64,000 nucleotides of DNA, taken from positions 15,844 to 79,843 of the forward strand of contig CAYQQU010000021.1 in assembly GCA_964419545.1 (NCBI GenBank). Direction: 5' to 3'. The notes below the pieces were generated by a model that saw only the letters and a list, made by a program, of their open reading frames with translations, was not told the origin of the DNA and searched no databases. Positions 58,420 through 64,000 of this stretch are shown here, one piece after another; position 1 is the stretch's first letter; each line of letters begins with the position of its first letter. Both the position numbers and the translations under genes were made by a program. Origin of the DNA: CAYQQU01 sp964419545. GTDB taxonomy: Bacteria > Bacteroidota > Bacteroidia > Chitinophagales > Saprospiraceae.

Positions 58420-58839
58420 ATGAGAAAAACCGCTCTTTGGGCAGTCCTTTTTTGCTCCCTCCTCGTTGGCGCACCGAACACCTGCAAAGCTCAATCTTCT
58501 ACTCCGGTCTCCCGACTTTCGCTTTTTGATCCTTGCGTGGAAGATGTCAACCGGCTTCCCGACGGCCGGCAACTGCGCGTAGTTCCCTGCATCGTCGTCG
58601 ACTGGCTGACCCTCTTTCTGGACCGCACGGCGGCGCAGCCGGTACGCGTCACTTTCCAAATCGAAAACGGAAAAACCATGAAAGAAGTGTGGCTACAGGA
58701 CGAATACCTTTTCGATACCAGCCACTGGCCTGAAGGTGCCTATCTTTACCAGATCTTTGATGCCGAAGGCCGTTGTCTCGGCAGGGGCCGTATCGAAGTC
58801 CTGCGTTCACCGGATCACCGCCGGCTGTATCCCGGCTGA
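58420..58839 (+). CDS. Small secreted protein resembling a bare T9SS C-terminal domain
   Basis: A 139-residue protein with a signal peptide (MRKTALWAVLFCSLLVGAPN, cleavage near CKAQ). The second half (VRVTFQIENGKTMKEVW, FDTSHWPEGAYLYQIFDAEG, GRGRIEVL) parallels, strand for strand, the type A sorting tail of the next gene (LRLTIIDSRGQIVKQET, IDTGNWAGGTYLYLLQDLKG, AAGKLQIA). The usual YPNP turn at the domain start is absent and the mature part has almost nothing besides this domain. I recognise no other family. It is 157 bp from the T9SS/PKD gene on the same strand. Confidence 0.75.
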   Translation: MRKTALWAVLFCSLLVGAPNTCKAQSSTPVSRLSLFDPCVEDVNRLPDGRQLRVVPCIVVDWLTLFLDRTAAQPVRVTFQIENGKTMKEVWLQDEYLFDTSHWPEGAYLYQIFDAEGRCLGRGRIEVLRSPDHRRLYPG

Positions 58840-58996
58840 TGGGCGGAGAGGGAATGCGGGACCGGAAAAATATCCGCAGCAAAAAATCGTTTTAGCAGAA
58901 CGCTGACCGGACTGGCCGGCGTCAAAACCCCCTTTTCTCGCCATTAGTGTGGCAAGTTTCCTAATTTTACGCTTCTTTTTACCAAAACCGAACGTT

Positions 58997-60298
58997 ATGA
59001 ATCGCATGCTGCTTTTTCTTGCCTTTGTTTTTGCTGCTATTAATGGAATGAACAGCCAGATCGTACTGGACGCGGACGACGCTCCGGCGGTCGGCGATGA
59101 GTTTATTTACGCCTCCGACACGACCGTCGCCGAGCTTGGTCCCGGACCGGACGGCGCCGACCAAACCTGGTCTTTCTCCGGGCTGGATATCCATACCATC
59201 GATACGACGCAGGTGCTCGATCCGACTACGGTCGATCCGGACGTCATTTTTCCCGAAGCGACCGCCGCTTTGACGACTATGGGGTTCAACGCTTTTGTGC
59301 AACTTACCGACACCGCCCTGTTTAACCTGGGAGCGATCGGCGACGTGCTCGGCCTGGGTCAGGAACTGACTGTCGTTTTTGACCCGCCCCAACAGGTGCT
59401 GGCCGTCCCTTCCACGTTCGGCGCCAGCTTCACCGATCAATACGGCTTTCAGGTGCTGGGCGTCGGGGCAGATGTCGGCTTTCCCGACCTGGACTCCATC
59501 CGCGTGACGTCGACCACCACGGTGACCTCGGAAATCGATGCTTACGGCACCCTCGAGCTGAACGGCGAAAGCTTTGAGGTTCTGCGTCAGCACAACCTCT
59601 CCAATAACACCATGATCATCGAGATCATCTTTCTCGGTTCCTGGCTGCCGGTGTCGACAATGGAAAACAATACCGAAGATTATCAGTGGCTGTCGGAAGA
59701 AGCAAAAGGGCCGGTGTTTACCCTCAATTACGACGAAGCAGGCGACCCGACGCCTTCAGGCGCTACCTACCTGAGCGACGGCGAACCGGTAGTGATCGCT
59801 CCGACCGCGGCCTTTTCTTTCGAAGATCAGGGCGCGGGCCAGGTGACTTTTACGGACCTTTCGGCCAATGCGCCTACCGAATGGCTGTGGGACTTCGGCG
59901 ACGGCAATACCAGCACAGATCAGAATCCCAGCTACGCTTATACGGCAGACGGCAACTACACGGTCTGCCTGACGGTAACCAATAGCGCGGGCAGCGACGA
60001 AGCTTGTCAGGAGGTGCCGATCATGCTTACTTCCACCGGCGAAGCGACGGCTTCCGACGGGATCCGTCTTTATCCGAACCCGGCGGTCGATCAGTTTCGC
60101 ATCGAACTGCAGAACGGCTCGACCCAACCGCTGCGCCTGACCATCATCGATAGCCGCGGACAGATCGTAAAGCAGGAGACCATGCGCGCCTACCAGTCGA
60201 TCGATACCGGCAACTGGGCCGGCGGGACTTACCTGTACCTGCTGCAAGACCTGAAAGGCCGGTTGGTGGCGGCGGGTAAATTACAAATCGCTCGATAA
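58997..60298 (+). CDS. Secreted PKD-domain protein with T9SS type A signal
   Basis: A 433-residue secreted protein. Signal MNRMLLFLAFVFAAINGMNS from ATG 58997 (ATG 59006 is also possible). Residues ~20-255 form a beta-rich domain I do not recognise (DQTWSFSGLDIHTIDTTQV, TTMGFNAFVQLTDTALFNLG). A PKD domain follows at ~270-350 (AFSFEDQGAGQVTFTDLS, WLWDFGDGNTSTDQNPSY). The tail (IRLYPNPAVDQFRIELQNG, GTYLYLL) is a type A sorting domain. A TAATTTTA near-match to the -7 motif lies about 30 bp upstream. A strong terminator follows at 60305-60346. Confidence 0.87.
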   Translation: MNRMLLFLAFVFAAINGMNSQIVLDADDAPAVGDEFIYASDTTVAELGPGPDGADQTWSFSGLDIHTIDTTQVLDPTTVDPDVIFPEATAALTTMGFNAFVQLTDTALFNLGAIGDVLGLGQELTVVFDPPQQVLAVPSTFGASFTDQYGFQVLGVGADVGFPDLDSIRVTSTTTVTSEIDAYGTLELNGESFEVLRQHNLSNNTMIIEIIFLGSWLPVSTMENNTEDYQWLSEEAKGPVFTLNYDEAGDPTPSGATYLSDGEPVVIAPTAAFSFEDQGAGQVTFTDLSANAPTEWLWDFGDGNTSTDQNPSYAYTADGNYTVCLTVTNSAGSDEACQEVPIMLTSTGEATASDGIRLYPNPAVDQFRIELQNGSTQPLRLTIIDSRGQIVKQETMRAYQSIDTGNWAGGTYLYLLQDLKGRLVAAGKLQIAR

Positions 60299-60304
60299 CC
60301 TCCG

Positions 60305-60346
60305 GTCAGCCCTGGGGCTTAATTCTCAGGGCTGACTTCCTTTTTT
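60305..60346 (+). terminator. Terminator after the T9SS/PKD gene
   Basis: A perfect 10 bp stem GTCAGCCCTG (60305-60314) / CAGGGCTGAC (60327-60336), followed by TTCCTTTTTT. The stop codon of the convergent barrel gene (60319-60321) lies in the loop, and the right arm encodes part of that protein's last codons. Confidence 0.8.
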
Positions 60347-61002
60347 CGAAAGAAATACCGCAGCCGGATACCCAGAGCGCTGCTCAAAAAAAAATTGGCA
60401 GAAGAGGTGCTGTCGGTGATCTCGGGGCCGGGATTGTTATTCCGGGAGCTGGCTTGTTCAAAGCGATAACCCAGCGCGCCGAAGGAAGCTTCCAGCGACA
60501 GCCGCGGGGTGGCGAAATAGTAGAAGGCCGGCAGCACATCGAAGTTGACGGCCACCAGGTCGAATTCCACTTCTTCCCCGCCTATGAACAGGGTCTCGTT
60601 TCGGGAGCCGACACCGCCGAGCAGCTGCATGTCGAAGAGGAAACCGGTCCGTGTATTGAAAGGAGCATAGTAGCGAATAAAAGGCCCGAGGGAGACCGTC
60701 AGGGAAGACTGTTCGAAAGTGTCGCCTCCGAAGTTGCTGTTGTCAATGGTCCGGGATGAATGGTCCACCTGTAGGACGCCGCCCGCCGCCAAGCGGTCGG
60801 AGGTCATAAAACCCAGGATCAGCCCGAGGCTGAGCCGGGTTTCGTCATTGCTTTCGATGGCGTCGCCTTCCCTTTCGAAATCGTCGTTCCGCAGGTTGAA
60901 ATTCAGATTCCCGCCCAGAAAAGCGTCGCCTTGTTGCACCTGGCCAAAGAGAGAGAACGAGGTCAGTAAAAAAATGACGATACCCATCCATCGTGCCTTC
61001 AT
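60319..61002 (-). CDS. Outer-membrane beta-barrel protein
   Basis: A 227-residue protein with a signal peptide (MKARWMGIVIFLLTSFSLFG, cleavage near GQ). The mature part alternates short strands and turns: GDAFLGGNLNFNLRND, ETRLSLGLILGFMTSDRLAAGG, LTVSLGPFIRYYAPF, PAFYYFATPRLSLEASFGALGY, and a final strand LGIRLRYFF. This is the small porin-like barrel layout of Bacteroidota. No ligand can be inferred. The last codons form part of the terminator hairpin of the convergent gene. Transcribed alone. Confidence 0.83.
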   Translation of the reverse strand: MKARWMGIVIFLLTSFSLFGQVQQGDAFLGGNLNFNLRNDDFEREGDAIESNDETRLSLGLILGFMTSDRLAAGGVLQVDHSSRTIDNSNFGGDTFEQSSLTVSLGPFIRYYAPFNTRTGFLFDMQLLGGVGSRNETLFIGGEEVEFDLVAVNFDVLPAFYYFATPRLSLEASFGALGYRFEQASSRNNNPGPEITDSTSSANFFLSSALGIRLRYFFRKKEVSPEN

Positions 61003-61109
61003 GATGATAAAATTTTTTTTGGTGATGAATTAATCCCGGCAAACACCGCCGTTGACCGGACTGTTTCCCAATCAAACAACGCACTAGACCAAAAATAAAA
61101 CTACAAAAA

Positions 61110-61862
61110 ATGGAATTACTAAAAGGCAAGGTAGCGCTGGTGACCGGCGCGGGATCGGGTATCGGTCGGGAGATTGCCCGAATTTATGCCGAAAACGGCG
61201 CCCAGGTGATCGTTTCCGATATCGATGAACCGGGCGGGGCGGCAACCGTCAAAGCTATCCGGGACAAGGGCGGCGAAGCCCAGTTCTTTCGCGCCGACAT
61301 CAGCGATCCTAAAGATAATGAAGCTTTGGTCCGAAAAGCAGTAGATGCTTACGGCGCCCTCCATATTGCTTGTAACAATGCCGGTATCGGCGGCCCGCAG
61401 GCGCCTCTGGCTGACGTGCCGGTCGACGGCTGGCGGCAGGTCATCGCAGTCAACCTCAGCGGCCCTTTCTACGGGATGCGCGTCCAAATACCGGCCATGC
61501 TCGAGGCCGGCGGCGGGGCGATCATTAACATCGCTTCCATCCTCGGGCAAGTGGGATTTTGGGGCGCCGGCGGCTACGTTGCTGCTAAGCATGGACTGGT
61601 CGGCCTGACCAGGAACGCGGCCATCGAATACTCGGCGCAGGGCGTCCGCGTGAACGTCGTCGGGCCGGGGTTCATCAGCACCCCTTTGCTTACGGAAAAT
61701 CTTAGCGAAGAACAGCTGGGGCAGATCCAGCAACTTCACCCCATCGGCCGCCTCGGTACGCCGGAAGAAGTAGCGGAGTTGGTGCTTTGGCTGAGTTCGG
61801 ACAAAGCTGCTTTCGTCACTGGCGCTTACTACGCCGTCGACGGCGCCTACCTCGCGAGATAG
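61110..61862 (+). CDS. Short-chain dehydrogenase (glucose/3-oxoacyl reductase-like)
   Basis: A 250-residue classical SDR. TGAGSGIGREIA cofactor loop, acidic Asp at the end of strand 2 (VSDIDEPGG) suggesting NAD preference, NNAGIGG, active-site Ser in NIASILGQ, YVAAKHG Tyr-Lys motif, and the C-terminal VTGAYYAVDGAYLAR, typical of 3-oxoacyl-ACP reductase and glucose dehydrogenase-like members. Substrate unknown. ATG 61110 follows an A-rich leader. A decayed end of the dispersed element starts 4 bp after its stop. Confidence 0.93.
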   Translation: MELLKGKVALVTGAGSGIGREIARIYAENGAQVIVSDIDEPGGAATVKAIRDKGGEAQFFRADISDPKDNEALVRKAVDAYGALHIACNNAGIGGPQAPLADVPVDGWRQVIAVNLSGPFYGMRVQIPAMLEAGGGAIINIASILGQVGFWGAGGYVAAKHGLVGLTRNAAIEYSAQGVRVNVVGPGFISTPLLTENLSEEQLGQIQQLHPIGRLGTPEEVAELVLWLSSDKAAFVTGAYYAVDGAYLAR

Positions 61863-61865
61863 GTG

Positions 61866-61888
61866 AAACCCATGATTAATCCGGTTTA
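61866..61888. repeat. Decayed solo right end of the dispersed element
   Basis: GAAACCCATGATTAATCCGG then TTT matches the right-end sequence with small changes. It lies four bases beyond the SDR stop codon. The rest of 61889-62073 is AT-rich and should contain the promoter of the next gene, which I cannot place. Confidence 0.5.
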
Positions 61889-62073
61889 ATTAATGAAATG
61901 TTTTTTTTGTTTAAAGACTCGTTAAAAGTACGCCTGCTTCGAACGGCGCGTTAACGGCCGGAAGTCCGGGAAAAGCCGGCTTCGAAGTAAAATTGTTAAA
62001 ATTTTAATATGTAGCCATTTGCATTGGTCCCGAAAACGCAAGAATTTTCAGTCAAAACAACAAAAAAGGGACC

Positions 62074-64000
62074 ATGACGATCAAACGCTACTACTTTTTG
62101 ATTCTCCTGACGGGCCTGCTGACGGCGGGCCGTGCGCAAGTTAGCCTGGAAAATACCACGTACGACGGCTGGAAGCTGGGCCTCAATGCGGGCTGGTCGT
62201 ACCAGTCGAGCGACGTGCGCATCGACAACGGCGGCTTTGGCCTGGGCCTCACCCTGGGTCGGACCCTGTACCGGCAACCGGGGGCGCCCCTGTCTTTCGA
62301 CCTGCGCGGCCGCTTGCTGTACACCCAGCAATACGGCCTGGATTTTGAGCGCAATTACAACATCGAGAACAACACGGTGCTCAATGGCGACAGGAAGCTC
62401 GATTACACCAGTTACCCCGCCAACCTGGAGGAGCCCCGCGGGTTTGTGTACGACAATCACCGCACCCATGTCGCGGAGCTGGGCCTGGAAGGGGTGTTCA
62501 CGCTGAACCGCCTTCGCGAGAAAACCGGTATTATCGCTTCGCTCTACGGCGGGGTGGGCCTGGATTGGTACCAGGTGCTCACCGATCAGGCGGGCGTGGA
62601 TCGCCAACACTACTTTGAGGAATATGCCGCCATCGATGAGGGCGCGCCCCGGTCGACGATCCTCAACCAGCTGGAGACTTCTCTGGACGGCTCGTACGAG
62701 ACGCGCGCCGACGGCTTCCGGCGCGAAGGGAAGCTGGGGATCATGCCTTCGCTGGGCGTAGAACTGGGTTACCAATTGTCTCCGCGTCTCGCACTGCTGG
62801 CCGGTCATCGCCTGACCTTCTCGGGCACCGATCTGCTCGACGGGCAGCGCTGGGAAAACGGCAATAACGACCTCTATCACTATACCAGCTTCGGATTGCG
62901 ATTTAACCTGGAGCCGGATCGTCCCCGCACCATCGCTGCTCCGGAAATCGATGTGCGCCGGCCCACGCCTGCGCCCTACACCTCGCAGGCGCCGACAGTG
63001 CCGGTCGTCGCCGATATCCGGCGCGTCGACAACGCCGCCGATATTACCTTTCGCCTCAACGGCCGCGACATCCCCTTCGAATACCGCGACGGCCGCCTGC
63101 GTAGTGAGCTCCCCCTGCAGGCTGACCGCAACGTCTGCATCATCACGGCCACTAATCCCGGCGGCGCCGCCCGCAGCGAGGTGCTCGTCTTTTTTCGCCC
63201 CGCCGCCGTTGCGCCTGCGCCGCCGCCGCGCCCACAGTCGCGCCGGCCGGTGATCACCTTCCGGCGCCCCGACAGCTATCGCACCACTGCACCGGAACAG
63301 CGCTATACTCTGGAAGCCGTGATCGACAACGTGAGCAGCGGTCGCAATGTTTCCCTTTTCCTCAACGGCCGTTCCTGCGATTTCCGCTTTGACGACCGAA
63401 GCGGCCGCCTCGTCGCCGGACTGAATCTCCGGGAAGGAGAGAACGAGGTGCGCATCACCGCCGCCAACCGGGCCGGAGAAGCGGAGGGCGATGTTCAGAT
63501 CACTTACCGCCCCGAACGGCCGGCGCCTACCGTGCGCATCGTAGATCCGGCCTACGACGCGACCAGCCCCGACGCCAGCGTACGCCTGGTGGCGGAAACC
63601 CGGGGCATCGATCGCAGAGAAGAAGTGACGGTGCGCCTCAACGGGCGAATAGTGTACGATTTTAATTTCAGCGTCCTCAATGACCGGGTGACGGCGGACC
63701 TGCGCCTCGAAGAAGGTTGGAACGATATCAGCGTGCGGGTACGCAACGGCAACGGAGAAGGCGAAGATCGGACCCGCATACGCTACGATCGCCAAAGCCC
63801 GCCTTACGTGCGGATCGAGCGGCCCCTAGACGGGGCAGAAGTCGGCGAAGCGAGAATCGATTTGCGCACTGGTACGGCGGGGATCGAATCGCCACGGCAG
63901 TTAAACGTTTACCTCAACGGCCGCCCGGTGTCGAATTATCGTTTTGACGCGGGCCGTCAGGAGCTGACGGGAACGCTGAGCTTGTCGGAAGGTCGCAATA
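62074..64000 (+). CDS. Outer-membrane barrel protein with C-terminal Ig-like LNGR repeats (partial, runs off the window)
   Basis: Open from ATG 62074 to the window edge, at least 642 residues. Signal MTIKRYYFLILLTGLLTAG, cleavage near RAQ. Residues ~22-290 are an outer-membrane barrel-like domain (GWKLGLNAGWSYQSSDV, FGLGLTLGRTLYR, LASLYGGVGLDW-like turns, ALLAGHRLTFSGTDLLDG, TSFGLRFNL). From ~300 on come at least four ~90-residue beta modules, each with an L-N-G-R turn (FRLNGRDI, LFLNGRSC, VRLNGRIV, VYLNGRPV) and an E-G-x-N-x-I/V strand (REGENEVRI, EEGWNDISV). The modules resemble Ig-like/bacterial surface repeats. I do not know a named family; it may be an anchored adhesin or envelope structural protein. 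A long antisense frame here is a shadow. Confidence 0.85.
   Translation, partial: MTIKRYYFLILLTGLLTAGRAQVSLENTTYDGWKLGLNAGWSYQSSDVRIDNGGFGLGLTLGRTLYRQPGAPLSFDLRGRLLYTQQYGLDFERNYNIENNTVLNGDRKLDYTSYPANLEEPRGFVYDNHRTHVAELGLEGVFTLNRLREKTGIIASLYGGVGLDWYQVLTDQAGVDRQHYFEEYAAIDEGAPRSTILNQLETSLDGSYETRADGFRREGKLGIMPSLGVELGYQLSPRLALLAGHRLTFSGTDLLDGQRWENGNNDLYHYTSFGLRFNLEPDRPRTIAAPEIDVRRPTPAPYTSQAPTVPVVADIRRVDNAADITFRLNGRDIPFEYRDGRLRSELPLQADRNVCIITATNPGGAARSEVLVFFRPAAVAPAPPPRPQSRRPVITFRRPDSYRTTAPEQRYTLEAVIDNVSSGRNVSLFLNGRSCDFRFDDRSGRLVAGLNLREGENEVRITAANRAGEAEGDVQITYRPERPAPTVRIVDPAYDATSPDASVRLVAETRGIDRREEVTVRLNGRIVYDFNFSVLNDRVTADLRLEEGWNDISVRVRNGNGEGEDRTRIRYDRQSPPYVRIERPLDGAEVGEARIDLRTGTAGIESPRQLNVYLNGRPVSNYRFDAGRQELTGTLSLSEGRN

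Noticed and set aside
61996..63795. 599-codon open frame on the minus strand
   Set aside because: It is antisense to a + strand gene that has a signal peptide and repeated LNGR modules; the minus frame shows no domain, signal or repeat logic and reflects high GC.
1..64000. tRNA, rRNA or known riboswitch genes
   Set aside because: I looked in the intergenic regions for cloverleaf-like and rRNA-like sequences and saw none; a covariance-model search could still find a structure I cannot see.

Overview
The window looks like chromosomal DNA of a GC-rich, Saprospiria/Lewinella-like member of the Bacteroidota. Six large proteins end in type IX secretion (T9SS) sorting domains, five of type A and one of type B. 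CarboxypepD_reg, TonB-dependent receptor, PKD and VWA architectures are frequent. Several genes are preceded by the Bacteroidota -7 element TAnnTTTG; one, at 41787-41818, has a complete TTTG-N20-TAnnTTTG promoter. I see no rRNA, tRNA, CRISPR array, transposase or phage structural gene. Long open frames antisense to most large genes are GC-driven shadows.

Layout. 0.2-9.3 kb: a T9SS type B adhesin-like protein, a stand-alone LytTR regulator, ruvX-def, a divergent operon (outer-membrane barrel, lipoprotein, Ppx/GppA phosphatase), a small gene coupled to a PhnP-like metallo-hydrolase that lacks a normal start codon, and a SPOR protein. 9.4-17.2 kb: a T9SS protein, a 1,236-residue Ddl-Ddl-TM-PASTA fusion, and a MATE transporter. 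17.4-25.0 kb: two tandem ~1,200-residue BNR/PKD/T9SS paralogues. 25.2-34.4 kb: a desaturase, a rhodanese, a three-gene glycosyltransferase operon, a beta-helix lipoprotein, a Rof-like Rho-binding protein, a YeeZ-like protein and a DUF2911 protein. 34.6-41.6 kb: manA, an HtrA-type protease, a glucosaminidase, a CI/LexA-type repressor, a frameshifted Nudix gene, DUF3179 and DinB proteins.

41.8-45.5 kb is a glycogen-related cluster: CBM48-linker-HhH protein, stand-alone CBM48 protein, and a GlgB carrying the same HhH module at its C-terminus. 45.5-53.5 kb holds two VWA proteins divergent from an ECF sigma factor and a membrane protein that looks like an anti-sigma/CarboxypepD_reg/TonB fusion, followed by a class C beta-lactamase-like hydrolase. 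54-64 kb has a TonB-dependent receptor, three SDRs, a tiny secreted protein resembling a bare T9SS C-terminal domain, a T9SS/PKD protein, a barrel protein, and a barrel-plus-repeat protein that runs off the right edge.

The main structure not explained by genes is a dispersed 145-180 bp element with ~21-22 bp inverted ends (three full copies, one minimal copy, several solo ends). It sits at gene 3' ends and sometimes supplies stop codons. Separate long inverted repeats lie at 25021-25134, 50023-50149 and 50808-50892; the last two flank the sigma-factor gene. The best candidates for something undescribed are the double-Ddl-PASTA fusion, the HhH-tagged glycogen proteins and the dispersed element. 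All functional statements are inferred from sequence motifs read by eye; no database search was run.
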